58,586 nucleotides of DNA from NCBI GenBank assembly GCA_013388645.1, contig JACAEV010000145.1, forward strand, positions 1 through 58,586, written 5' to 3'. This DNA comes from Syntrophaceae bacterium. GTDB taxonomy: Bacteria; Desulfobacterota; BSN033; UBA1163. The position numbers were made by a program, and so were the translations under genes. This document shows, piece by piece, positions 38,254 to 48,914 of this stretch. The notes below the pieces were generated by a model that was not told the DNA's origin, ran no database searches, and saw only the letters and a list, made by a program, of their open reading frames with translations. The first letter of the stretch is position 1; each line of letters starts with the position of its first letter.

Positions 38254-39078
38254 ATGCTAAAGAAAGAAACCAGCAAAGAGGCCTTTGAACGATACATTCA
38301 CATCTCCTACTCCCAGCTAAAGACTTATTTGACATGTCCGCAGAAGTACGAATTCCAATACGTGATGGGACTACCGTGGGAATTCATCCCGGAATACTTT
38401 CCCTTTGGAAAAGCAATCCATGAGGCCGCAAAGATCTTCTATCGAACGCTGAAAGAGACCGGCAGAAGGCCCACTCTGGAAGACACGACCGAACACTTCA
38501 AGGCATGCTGGGACAAAGAGACCCAGGTCAACAATATCCGATACAAAGAAAACCAGAGCAGGGACACCTTGAGGGATAAGGGTGCCCAACTGGTTAAAGT
38601 GTTCTACGAAAATGTTGCGCCACAGCGAATCATTGGGGTCGAAGTCCCTTTCTCTGTGGACATGGTTTTGGAGGAAACAGGCGAAGTCCTTCCATGCAAA
38701 CTGGCAGGCATCTTCGATCTAATCGAGTCAGACGAGGAGGGAAACTTTATCATCGTGGAACTAAAGACCGGAGCAAAGAGATTCACCGACGACCAGATAG
38801 ACCTGGATCTCCAGGGGACGCTCTACTCATACGCATTGAGGCAGATGGGATACCAAACAGACGGCGAAGAAACCCTGGTCAGATACGATCAACTTCTCAA
38901 GCTGAAGAACCCCGACATGGAAACATACTATGCCGTGAAGGGAAACGTTCATTACATATGGGCATATACCCTTGTGAGGAAGGTTCTGAAAGCGGTTAAT
39001 AACGAAATCTTCTTCCCCATACCAGGCTGGCAATGCAAAGAATGCCCATTTGGAACAACGTGCCAGCAAGAAAAGTAA
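38254..39078 (+). CDS. PD-(D/E)XK nuclease (RecB/Cas4-like)
   Basis: SYSQLKTYLTCPQKYEFQYV, GIFDLIESDEEGNFIIVELKTG, C-term CKECPFGTTC. Confidence 0.85.
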   Translation: MLKKETSKEAFERYIHISYSQLKTYLTCPQKYEFQYVMGLPWEFIPEYFPFGKAIHEAAKIFYRTLKETGRRPTLEDTTEHFKACWDKETQVNNIRYKENQSRDTLRDKGAQLVKVFYENVAPQRIIGVEVPFSVDMVLEETGEVLPCKLAGIFDLIESDEEGNFIIVELKTGAKRFTDDQIDLDLQGTLYSYALRQMGYQTDGEETLVRYDQLLKLKNPDMETYYAVKGNVHYIWAYTLVRKVLKAVNNEIFFPIPGWQCKECPFGTTCQQEK

Positions 39079-39116
39079 ACGCCACCGACATCAACCAGCT
39101 AAGGAGCGACGATCAC

Positions 39117-39890
39117 ATGTCGATTATCTTTGAACTGTATAAAACATCAGGCAAGAAAGTCTGCCCACCCAATTATGTCCGAAAAAATAACTGCCCTCTC
39201 ATTGTCCGAACAACGAGTGAAGATTTATTAACTGCAAACGTCTTTGGCATTTTAAAGAACCTCGACCCCACCATCTGGCTTCGGAGATTCTTAGGAGAGG
39301 CGATCAAAGGGAAGGATTTCAGCCGCCACACCTTTGAGAACCTCTCCTTTGAATTCTGGAAGCGATATCGACCACCAGCCAACAGAAAGTACCGAGAGGG
39401 TATCTCGGAGGTGGATGTCACGATCTCTTATAATGACGGGATCATTTTTATTGAGGCGAAATACCTTGCCCCAGTGAACCTGAGGACAACAAGCGACCCA
39501 CGAAGAGATCAAATCATCAGATACCTCGATTTGGCTGCATACCACTACCTCAATCATCCCGATAGCGTCAAAGAGTTTTATTTCGTCCTTATCATAGACA
39601 CCGAGAAACCGCCCTGGATTCTGACCCGATACAGATACAGTCAAAACCTTATCAAGGGATTGACCAACCCAGGACTATTTAAGCCCCATGTAGACGTTGC
39701 CAGGTTGCTCTCTAAGGAGATAGGCTGGCTTACATGGAAGCAGCTTATAAAGATCCTGGTGATTACGAAAGGGCATTTCAGAACCGAGGCCGAAAGAAAG
39801 TTTGTGGAAGACCTTATCATCTATTTGGATTATAAAATCAGGGAGGGAGAACGAATCCGAACCGAGAGAAAACAACTCAGCTTTTGGTGA
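39117..39890 (+). CDS. PD-(D/E)XK nuclease-like protein, paralog of the gene at 2013
   Basis: ATG at 39117; SEVDVTISYNDGIIFIEAKYLAP; collinear similarity to the 2013 ORF. Confidence 0.6.
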   Translation: MSIIFELYKTSGKKVCPPNYVRKNNCPLIVRTTSEDLLTANVFGILKNLDPTIWLRRFLGEAIKGKDFSRHTFENLSFEFWKRYRPPANRKYREGISEVDVTISYNDGIIFIEAKYLAPVNLRTTSDPRRDQIIRYLDLAAYHYLNHPDSVKEFYFVLIIDTEKPPWILTRYRYSQNLIKGLTNPGLFKPHVDVARLLSKEIGWLTWKQLIKILVITKGHFRTEAERKFVEDLIIYLDYKIREGERIRTERKQLSFW

Positions 39891-40063
39891 ACCTCATCCT
39901 CACCCAAACTTTAATCAAAACAGGCCATTTGACGCTTTCATGGGAGTGAAGATTCCTTCCAGATCCTGAAATTCTGCTTTCAAAGAACCGAAGAAAGGTG
40001 TATATTAATAACGGTTGCCCTTATTTTAAGTAAACAATTGATTCAAAAAGCGGGAGGATAAAA

Positions 40064-40486
40064 ATGCTTACAGCAGAGAAGCTAAAAGAGTTACGCAAGA
40101 AAGCCCAAGATGCCGTCGCTGATATGCCTGATGGTGAGCTAAAAACCAAGGCTTTCGAGGTATTCCTTCAGCACTTGCTGGGATCCGAGCCACCAAGGAA
40201 GCCAAGCGAAAAGGGTGAGTCAACTTCCCGGCTCTCAAGTACAACGAAAGCCTCGAAAAAGCCAGGCTCAACCAAAAGTCGTATTCTGCTGTTAAAAGAT
40301 GAGGGTTTTTTTGCAGTGCCCCGATCAATTACAGACATCAAGTCCGAGTTGCAGGCTCATGGCTGGATACTTCCTATGACAACATTGAGTGGGCCACTGC
40401 AAGGATTGGTGCAAGACCGAGAGCTCCGGCGAATTAGGGATCAGGGCGCGAAGAAGAAAAAAGTCTGGAAATACGTTAACCCATAG
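40064..40486 (+). CDS. Hypothetical protein with C-terminal winged-helix-like region
   Basis: GGGAGG RBS; FAVPRSITDIKSELQAHGWILPMTTLSGPLQGLVQDRELRRI. Confidence 0.45.
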   Translation: MLTAEKLKELRKKAQDAVADMPDGELKTKAFEVFLQHLLGSEPPRKPSEKGESTSRLSSTTKASKKPGSTKSRILLLKDEGFFAVPRSITDIKSELQAHGWILPMTTLSGPLQGLVQDRELRRIRDQGAKKKKVWKYVNP

Positions 40487-40503
40487 CAGAAAGGAGTTCA
40501 GCT

Positions 40504-41280
40504 ATGGGACCCAGAGAAATAGCCGATATGGACGAACTATTAGAGGAGCTCAGCGAGATCCTCGTAGCAGCAAATCCTCACTCTGGTAGCCTACAATACC
40601 AAGATCCTAAAACGAAGGATTTTCGAGAACGGCTTGCTGAACTTCGAAAACATTCCACAAATCTTTTAAACGACTTTCCCCGTGATGCGTTTCCACTTGT
40701 TGCCCGTGCAGTCAAGGAACTGTCAAATCGGGTCAACGTTCTTGTGGCAGATTTCCCTGGGAGCATTGACAGACACAAACAATCCGTTGAAGAGTTGAAG
40801 ACCACTTGGTTTATTAAAGTCAAGCCAGAAATTTACCGTGTTGAAATTGCATTAGCAGTATCCGCTGGCGTCGTTTTACCAGAAGATCCGTCATTGTTCA
40901 GGGGCAAAGATAAATACGTACGGGAAATTGTATTTGAAATTAATCGTTGTTTTCGCAACGGCGCATATAACGGGTGCAGCGTCTTGATGCGCCGACTCCT
41001 CGAAACTTTGATCATCAAAGCCCATGAAAATAAAGGTACTGTTGCGACAGCTACCAATACTACGACAGGACGATTCTACAAGCTGGAAAAACTTATTGAC
41101 GACTTAGTTGCGACAAATCCATTTGGTCTCTCCAGAAATGCGATAGCCGCATTGCCGAAACTCAAGCGGATCGGTGATTGGGGTGCCCACAACCGGAACA
41201 TTTTGATTCGTGAATCGGATATAGAGGACATCAAAGTAGATGCACGACTTTGTTTCGAGGAACTACTTAGGCTTACCTAA
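40504..41280 (+). CDS. DUF4145-like protein
   Basis: EINRCFRNGAYNGCSVLMRRLLETLIIKAHENKG...LPKLKRIGDWGAHN. Confidence 0.45.
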   Translation: MGPREIADMDELLEELSEILVAANPHSGSLQYQDPKTKDFRERLAELRKHSTNLLNDFPRDAFPLVARAVKELSNRVNVLVADFPGSIDRHKQSVEELKTTWFIKVKPEIYRVEIALAVSAGVVLPEDPSLFRGKDKYVREIVFEINRCFRNGAYNGCSVLMRRLLETLIIKAHENKGTVATATNTTTGRFYKLEKLIDDLVATNPFGLSRNAIAALPKLKRIGDWGAHNRNILIRESDIEDIKVDARLCFEELLRLT

Positions 41281-41645
41281 TCTTGATCCATTTTTCTACG
41301 CGACCCATAATAAGTATCCGCGGTCAACTGACCAAACATATGACGGTTGAACTCGGTCTTTATCCCTACTTCCTATCAGAAATCAACACCTTCTAATGAA
41401 GGTCCATCTCCTTGCTTCGACTACAGTATAGGGGAGGCTGAGGGTATTAGGAATGAGAGAAAGCAAATCAGTTTCTTGCAAAAAAGCTTTTGTCTCAGGA
41501 TCCTCCCTATCTCGTTTTGTTGATCAAGTCCCCCATTTCTTATATAATCCCAGTGTACTGGCATTTTATAACACTTTTTTCTTTTTCACTCTTAAGTGCC
41601 TACACTGAATAGGTATAAAAAGGAATACTATGAGGGGGGGACGTC

Positions 41646-42002
41646 ATGACACCAGGGAAGCACGACAAAGATATCTTCGTGACCGAGACCGGTAAGGGTT
41701 CGGATGAAGTCTCGGTCTTGGAGGTGAGTTTCTTTCCATCTGGTCAACCGGAGCGCAAACGGATATTTGTGACCGAGGTTAGCTCGGGAGGAATTGTTGA
41801 TGAAGTAACCCAACCATACCAAAACATCATTACTCCAGAATTGAAAGAATACATGGTTGAGACGGTGGAGAGGAGTAAAAAACATTTCTGGGAAAGGCTG
41901 AAATTTGAAGTATCTATCAAAGATCTGAAATTTAATTTCGAACTTGAACGCAAACCAGAAAAGACCACCAGAATGCAAATCACCGCTAAAAAAGAAAAGT
42001 AA
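41646..42002 (+). CDS. Hypothetical protein
   Basis: 118-aa ORF with AGGGGGGGAC upstream. Confidence 0.45.
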   Translation: MTPGKHDKDIFVTETGKGSDEVSVLEVSFFPSGQPERKRIFVTEVSSGGIVDEVTQPYQNIITPELKEYMVETVERSKKHFWERLKFEVSIKDLKFNFELERKPEKTTRMQITAKKEK

Positions 42003-42073
42003 TACGGAAAAACCCTGGCAGCCCGCCCACGTTTTGTTGTGGAGATACAATAATATCGATCATCTTACGAGGG

Positions 42074-43138
42074 ATGCCTTTGACTTCTACAGGGATTTTT
42101 AGGAGAACCATGGAATTTCAAGTCTATGAAATTTTGGCAAAACTCGCGCTTGAACATAAGTTAGACATTACCAGAGAAGATGACATCAAGAGACTTCTCT
42201 CCTTATTTGAGGCCAGAATCAAAGGACTGGCAAAGAGACCCACTTTCGTCTATGGAAAGCGTTCTGAGAACGCATTTTTTGAATTGGTAAAAGCCCTTGA
42301 TTCAATTAAACTGATCAAAGAAGAAGATGCGGGAAGAACTGGAACCAACCTGAGCATCAAGATTCCAGATTATAGAATAGTAACAAAGGATGATGAAATT
42401 TTCTTTGTTGAGGTGAAAAACTTTGCAGTTAAACCGTCTACCAAAAACATAAAGAAGCATAGTGTATATGCGTTGACTCAGAATTATTGGAGAAGTCTTA
42501 ATGCATATTCACAACTGGTAAAAACATCCGCGAAGATAGCCATATTTTGGAAAAGTTGGGGGACCTGGACCTTAAATAATTTAGAGGATTTCAAGAGTTC
42601 GGGAATCCAGCGGAAGATAACCTTCCCTGAAGCTATGAAGAATAATCAGATGTTTATCTTGGGCGATAAATCCATCTGGACTGCCAGTCCATTGCTCTTC
42701 AGGCTTATAATGGAGCCAAAACCCATCGACACCACCCGATCCCAGACAAGCATCGTTTCAAAAATTATTGGTGTAGAAATGCGTTCACAGGGGACTATAA
42801 TTCACGACAAAGAAATAGCGAACCTTACTTATATGTTATTTTGGTTTGGTAAATGGGAGCAGGCTGGACCGTTCCCGATCTTAAAAGATGATCTCTTCCA
42901 AGGAATTGAATTCATCGCAAAGCCTTTTGAAGAAACAGAGGGACAAGGATTCGAAATGATTGCAACTCTAAGTGGGATGTACATGAATATGTATCATCTA
43001 ATGACTCACAAAGGAGAAGAATTGCCTGAAGTATTCCCCAGGTATCAACTGCCTCCGATATCTAAGATACTACCTGAAAACCCTTTTCATAGAGGACTTC
43101 CATTGTTGATCATGACTCAAACGCCCTCTTCAATATAA
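42074..43138 (+). CDS. PD-(D/E)XK nuclease-like protein
   Basis: IPDYRIVTKDDEIFFVEVKNF. Confidence 0.5.
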   Translation: MPLTSTGIFRRTMEFQVYEILAKLALEHKLDITREDDIKRLLSLFEARIKGLAKRPTFVYGKRSENAFFELVKALDSIKLIKEEDAGRTGTNLSIKIPDYRIVTKDDEIFFVEVKNFAVKPSTKNIKKHSVYALTQNYWRSLNAYSQLVKTSAKIAIFWKSWGTWTLNNLEDFKSSGIQRKITFPEAMKNNQMFILGDKSIWTASPLLFRLIMEPKPIDTTRSQTSIVSKIIGVEMRSQGTIIHDKEIANLTYMLFWFGKWEQAGPFPILKDDLFQGIEFIAKPFEETEGQGFEMIATLSGMYMNMYHLMTHKGEELPEVFPRYQLPPISKILPENPFHRGLPLLIMTQTPSSI

Positions 43139-43142
43139 GATC

Positions 43143-44126
43143 ATGGCAATTAAGAAAACATACAGCCAAGCCGCCAGAGTCCAGGCAATCTTGAGAACCC
43201 TCGGAGCCAGACACGGAATCACCATCGGTGAATTAGCCGAAGAATTTGGTGTCACAAAGAGGACCCTTTATCGGGACCTCAAGGCTTTGGAGGAAGCAGG
43301 TTCCCCCATCCTATCGGAGGTAACTGATGGGACAACTTACTGGAAACTTGAGCCATCTTTCAAGGGTATTCCACCCCTGACATTTACTCTTAATGAGCTG
43401 ATGGCTCTCTACTTCAGCCGAAAGCTGTTTATGTCTCCCGGAGGATCCCCATTCCAGACAGAGCTTGAATCCGCATTCAAGAAGATCGAATCAGCCCTAC
43501 CAGCAAAGCATATAGCCAGACTGGAGAAGATCGAGGAGATGTTCACCCCTCTGATCAAGGCATCCAAGAAAATAGACCTCGACAAAGGAATCTTTGAAAC
43601 CGTTCAGTGGGCAATTCTCAACCAAAATATTCTGAAGTTGGAGTATAAACCAAGGAAGGGTAACCGGGCACTTCATTTTGAGGTCTACCCATATTCGTTG
43701 CTTTTATATAAAGGAGCATTTTACCTCTTTTGCTTCGTACCAGAGAAGGGGATGCGCTATTTTGCATTGGAAGGAATCAAGAAGGCAGAGAGAATGAATG
43801 AGAGATTTGAGATCCCGGAGGACTTCTCGATATCTGAGTTTTTGAAAGTCCCATTCGGCCTTTTCCACGGGAAACAGATCACCGTGAAGGTCATCTTTGA
43901 CAAAGAGCTGTCGGATTATATCCAGAGGCATACCTGGCACCCAAGCCAGTCGATCAAAGAATTGAAGGACGGGAAAATTCTCCTCTCTATGACAGCGAGC
44001 GGTAAAGAAGAGATAAAGGCATGGATATTGAGTTTTGGACCGAAGGCCAAAATCATTTTACCCAAATTTCTGATGGAAGAAATTGAAACTGACATTAAAA
44101 AAACTTTAGCCTCGTACAGAGTGTAG
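43143..44126 (+). CDS. HTH-WYL domain transcriptional regulator
   Basis: GITIGELAEEFGVTKRTLYRDLKALEEAG and LKLEYKPRKGNRALHFEVYPYSLLLYKGAFYLFCF. Confidence 0.88.
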   Translation: MAIKKTYSQAARVQAILRTLGARHGITIGELAEEFGVTKRTLYRDLKALEEAGSPILSEVTDGTTYWKLEPSFKGIPPLTFTLNELMALYFSRKLFMSPGGSPFQTELESAFKKIESALPAKHIARLEKIEEMFTPLIKASKKIDLDKGIFETVQWAILNQNILKLEYKPRKGNRALHFEVYPYSLLLYKGAFYLFCFVPEKGMRYFALEGIKKAERMNERFEIPEDFSISEFLKVPFGLFHGKQITVKVIFDKELSDYIQRHTWHPSQSIKELKDGKILLSMTASGKEEIKAWILSFGPKAKIILPKFLMEEIETDIKKTLASYRV

Positions 44127-44369
44127 CGAGAGTATGCACTGCAGCTCTCCACTTCGGGACAACCAAAAAGGTTCATGATTTTAAGCAGAGGTAAAGGATT
44201 CAAGATATAGCCCCCTCGTGAATCTTTCTATTCTCTTGGCAATCGTAGTATTGATTCTTGACTGAGCGTATATCCATCTCCATGTATTGTTTGGTTTGAT
44301 CGATCCGACTCAGGATACCAGGAATCAATCTATTCCCGGAGCCTCTGCGACAGTGGATTTATACCAAGG

Positions 44370-47177
44370 CTAACAGCTCTCCTCGCCTTCGGGATCAGCT
44401 CGTGCGCTTCCATCATGCTTAGCCCTTCGCCCAGCCATCTTGAACAATCCCTCGAGGGTAGTTTCTTTCGAGAGTAAGAATTTGAGAACGTTCACATTAT
44501 TAAACTCACAGGTCTCAAAAACGGTTACCAACACGAGGTATTCTCTTAGGGATCGCTCCGTGAACCGACCATCTGCATGTGTGCGAAGCTTGGCAAAACG
44601 TCTAATGGCCTGTTCCGCGTTAGCGTTATTCCATGGGACACCATCATGATCGAGGAAGGTAAACATCTTTGCTCCACTCTTCTGGAATTTTTTCTTGTAC
44701 TTGTTTGCCAGCTCTGAGGAGAAATCCCTCGAAACTACCGAATCCAGGAATTGAAAAACAGCTCGTTTGTGCTTATGCAAGTTTCGTCTCTTGAGACCGT
44801 AACGGTCTACTGTCTGAATCATTGTACGCAAGAGAGTTCCAAATTCCTTGGCAATGCCTTTCAATTCTGTGTCCAAGGGGTTTTTCAGGAGATCATCGTC
44901 GATGTCCCGTACGAAATGAACGATACATTTTTGTTGTTCGCAAGGAAGAGAATCGTATGCTGTATAGAAATCGGAGATTAGGACGCCGGAGAAGGGACGA
45001 AGCATCTCTTGGAGAAATGATCCCTCCCGAGATGGCCTGTAGAAGTAATACAATTTGTCCATACCTGCCAGCACCCAAACATACCCGTTCAACCCTCTGA
45101 GCCTCACCGATGTCTCATCGATATGGAGGATCTTCTCTTGCAAGATGCTTTCGAGAATAGCAGCGTATAAACCCTCGTACTCTGCAACTATTAGGTGTCT
45201 CGCCCGGATCATCCGGGATTCGTCTACGAATATACCGAAAGTGTCACCTAACGCTATCCGCGTTCGGTTCATGTTCATCCCGCAAAAGATGCTTGAATAG
45301 ACACACCAACTCATCAAAGCATGACCGTATCGGTATTGCCCTCCCCGAGATCTGGCTTCCGACGAGAAAAGGCAGCCGCACTTGAGACACTTGTATCGAT
45401 ATGAACGGAAGTTGGTTATCCACTTTTTGACACCGGTTTTGGAGAATTTCAAATCGATCAGCATGCGACTCATTTGTTTGATTTGTTCGATACCCTTCTT
45501 CCGGCATTTTGGACATCGTTTGCACTCAATGTCGGCGACCCTATTGGGGTGAGTCTTCGTATGTTTCAACCTTCGCCGTCGCTTATTGATGACCCTGAAT
45601 TGCCGATAGGTTCGTACAAACACCTTTTCACGTTGGTAATTAAAGTAGGCACATTTGCAGACGTATTTGAGATCTTCCAATGCGTATTCTTTCGCTCGAA
45701 ACACCTCCCAGCTTGGTCTTTCAATAGTCATCTCCTCGGTGCGAGTGATCTTTGGAGGAATCTGAGATGCTTCATGGCTTGGGGCATCCGGAGAGGTTAA
45801 TCCCCAGATAAAATCGCAGACGTTCTTCAGCGTTCGGCAGTCATCTTGGTTGTATTGAACCAGGCTTGCTTTGATGTCTGGGTCTCCATTTATTTCCCAA
45901 GTTTTACGCCAAACAATAGTTTGGAGTCCAGTGGCGCTATCATGTCTGCGCTTGTATCCAAGAAAGTTCCCGATGTCTTTGAGACCATTCGAATATGTCG
46001 GGAAATAGATATGTGGATGGACAACCGACATGACGTTTGTGGCTCGTTTCAGAACTGCCTCGATTTTTGGATGATGAAATTCTGGGAGTTTCGCCTTTAT
46101 GCGTCGCAAGGCAATGGCTTCATAGTCCCCGTAATGAAATACTCGAAAATCAACTAACTGGGACACCATTTGGATAAACTGGGTGAACATGATTGGTTCG
46201 TCTGAATCTTGATCCGCCCAAAAAGTGTGGAACGTCTCTTGACCATCCGAGACCACAAGAGCGCCGATGAGATAATAGAATTGATCGTCAGGCAGTCCCT
46301 CGATGTCAAGATAGACTCTGGATCTTGAATCTGCAAGCTGTGGCTCTCCGTGAATGTGTACTGTATTCTCACGAATCGATAGGGCCTGGAGGGCAAGGTA
46401 GTGTGGCCTGGCAGGATTCTTAGCCCGCTTGCGTCTTCTTCTCGGCCTGAAGGTGTAAGAAAGCTGGTTGACAGTGAAGATTCCCTTACTGCGATGCTTA
46501 TTCCGTTCTTTCTCCGTCATACCAGACAACAGGCTCAAATCATCTGCTTCAATGGCCTTTTGCCTGCACCGTGCTTGAAACTCGCACTCAATACAATGAC
46601 GATTCAGAATCAGATCGGGAGGGGAATTGCCATAAAGTGACGTGGCAATTTTCCCCGTCAGTTTTCGCACTTCGTTCGCCAATGCAGAGATATTGACCCT
46701 CATTGTGGTATAGCTGTCCCCGTGGATGAGCTTACCGTGGGTAACCTTGCAACCCAGCACTTCTGACAACACGAATCCATCGAACGCCAACAAAAGCTTG
46801 TCGTAGCTCGTAAGAATGTTGGTGAAGATGAATCGAACCGGAATGAACTGTGCGGGCTCGTTCTGCTCTTGATATGATGACCGCTCAACTGCGTGAAGAT
46901 TGGATTCAAGATTCTGGCCTCGGGCCACGAAGTCCACGGCCAACTGCCACTTGCCCATTTTCAGGCTTTCCGTGATGGGTAAGCCGAATACGACTTTATC
47001 TGGCGTCACCCTTTCTATCAAGCGCTTGATCGCCTTTTTATGGTAAGACTCCTCCTGAGTCTGGACCCAGTCGGCGTAAGCGTTTCCAGTCGTTTTGTCA
47101 CTGCATGAGCGAAGATAGCATTTAGTGGGACACCTGAGGAAGGCTCCGAAAAGATTATCACTAATGATCGTATTCAC
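44370..47177 (-). mobile_element. Fusion protein: Cas4/RecB-like domain + DEDD exonuclease + IS66-type transposase (copy 2, diverged)
   Basis: CIECEFQARC, VYLDIEGLPDDQFYYLIG, FHYGDYE, YNQDDCRTL, HIDETSVRLRGLNGYVWVL, VLISDFYTAYD, WNNANAEQAIRRFA; GTG at 47177 with AAGGAGTA (ORF open to 47222). Confidence 0.85.
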
Positions 47178-47289
47178 AATGCTACTCCTTCCTGCCACTG
47201 AGGCACTCGAAATCAGATTCATTGGTACGCGTTAGATTCTTACGCAATAGATTCTGAGAATTTATCTCTAACATCTTGAAACCCATTGG

Positions 47290-47361
47290 TGTCATGCTGA
47301 ACTTGGTTCAGCATCTCGATTTGTTCAGTGGGTGAGATCCTGAAACAAGTTCAGGATGACA
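47290..47361. repeat. Palindromic interspersed repeat (REP/MITE-like)
   Basis: TGTCATGCTGAACTTGGTTCAGCATCTC...GAGATCCTGAAACAAGTTCAGGATGACA. Confidence 0.7.
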
Positions 47362-47498
47362 GGTCCGGTAAATTTCAAATATGTTTGGCTAGCTTTATGA
47401 TATCATTTACACCCTATGTCGGTGCTATATTATTATCCCCAATGTGACCTATTCTGTCGCAGGTATCAGATAAAATATTGTTTTGGGGGAGGCACAGC

Positions 47499-47999
47499 AT
47501 GAAGAGTTGCAAGCTCATCATAATATCGATGGCTTTTGGGGGATTATTCTTTGTTGTCTCAACCGCACAAGCGCAAACCTACAAATGGACATATGAACAA
47601 GGCAGGGTCCGTTTCACAGATGATCTATCAAAAGTTCCTGAGAAATATAGGAAGTCAGCGGTTCGTATCGGTGAACTGGAGAAAGAGCCAAAGAAAGAAT
47701 GGTGGATGGAATACGATAAGAACCGACCAGCACACCCGGAGCTCCTCCAGAGAGAGCAATCACAAAGAACCTCTGATCTGGCTGAAGAACTGGTCATAAA
47801 AGGGTATGCGCTATCGTACGAATGGACTCAGGACATGAGCCTATGGATAAAAATACCAGCCTCCACAGCCTCCCGAAAAGAAGAATATTCCGAGATGGCA
47901 GCAAAGATAGCTGCTCACTACCATGTCCAGAAAGGTCACATGGTCTGTGTCAGGTTCTACTATGGGAGCGGAAAGGTCATCGCTTATGAGTGTAGATAA
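47499..47999 (+). CDS. Secreted DUF4124-like protein
   Basis: Signal peptide MKSCKLIIISMAFGGLFFVVSTAQAQ then TYKWTYEQGRVRFTDDLSKVPEKYR. Confidence 0.7.
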   Translation: MKSCKLIIISMAFGGLFFVVSTAQAQTYKWTYEQGRVRFTDDLSKVPEKYRKSAVRIGELEKEPKKEWWMEYDKNRPAHPELLQREQSQRTSDLAEELVIKGYALSYEWTQDMSLWIKIPASTASRKEEYSEMAAKIAAHYHVQKGHMVCVRFYYGSGKVIAYECR

Positions 48000-48612
48000 A
48001 GAAATAGGAACAGATCCCAAAATGATCTTCGTCATAACGAAAGAGGGCCATTGGTTGATCGATCAGGGGTGTTACGAGGAAGCTGCAATCGAATTCCTAA
48101 AGTGCCTTCCGTTGGAACGTGATCCCCTGAAGAGAAAAACCTCCTTGAAGGAGCTGGGCTACTGCTACCTGAGACTGGGCTGGTTTGAGGACGCAGTTAA
48201 GATCTACAAGGAACTCCTTGAGAGTTATCCCCATTATGCCGACATTAGATTTTATCTGGCAAGCGCCTACGCCTCACTAAAGTGGACAGATGAAGCCATT
48301 GCGGAGTTGAAAACGATCCTGAGATCCGATCCCACCGATGTTTTGGCCAGACACGACTTAGGGCTATGCTTCAGGGATAAGGGATGGCTTAGAGAATCTC
48401 TGGAAGAAATGAGAAAGGCCAACGAGTATGCAGCCACCTATGGAAACGCTGAGGAAAAGGAGATCGTCAAGTCCAGCCTTGGTCACATTGAGGAAGAGAT
48501 TCAAGAGGGAGACGAAGACGGAACAAAGGAAGCATTCTTACTTCTGATCCTTTTGGCAACCGTGTTGAAGAGATCAAGAGTGGAGACCGGAAAACCACGC
48601 AGGAAACATTAA
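47986..48612 (+). CDS. TPR repeat protein
   Basis: LKELGYCYLRLGWFEDAVKIYKELLESYPHYADIRFYLASAYASLKWTDEAIAELKTIL. Confidence 0.8.
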   Translation: MSVDKEIGTDPKMIFVITKEGHWLIDQGCYEEAAIEFLKCLPLERDPLKRKTSLKELGYCYLRLGWFEDAVKIYKELLESYPHYADIRFYLASAYASLKWTDEAIAELKTILRSDPTDVLARHDLGLCFRDKGWLRESLEEMRKANEYAATYGNAEEKEIVKSSLGHIEEEIQEGDEDGTKEAFLLLILLATVLKRSRVETGKPRRKH

Positions 48613-48628
48613 CGAGCACGGTATCAAA

Positions 48629-48898
48629 ATGTTAACCGGCTGGTGGCCCAGGAAAATCCACTGTCCTAACTGCCATTACGAGGGTAGAGCCAAGCTAAAA
48701 GGCACAGGCTGCGTTGTCTGGATCCTTCTGTTGGCCACATTCCTGATCTCATTTCTGTATTGGCCTCTGTTCATAATCACCGGATTATCGTTCTTCTATC
48801 TCCTACTCAGACCTTCAAGGCAAATCTGTCCCAGGTGTGGATGGGAATTTCCAATTCCTAAGAACAGGAACTCTCCCTCTCTCATTGGTAAGCGGTAA
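48629..48898 (+). CDS. Small membrane protein with split zinc ribbon
   Basis: CPNCHYEG, hydrophobic segments, CPRCGWEF. Confidence 0.55.
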   Translation: MLTGWWPRKIHCPNCHYEGRAKLKGTGCVVWILLLATFLISFLYWPLFIITGLSFFYLLLRPSRQICPRCGWEFPIPKNRNSPSLIGKR

Positions 48899-48914
48899 AT
48901 GAATACAGCCATGA

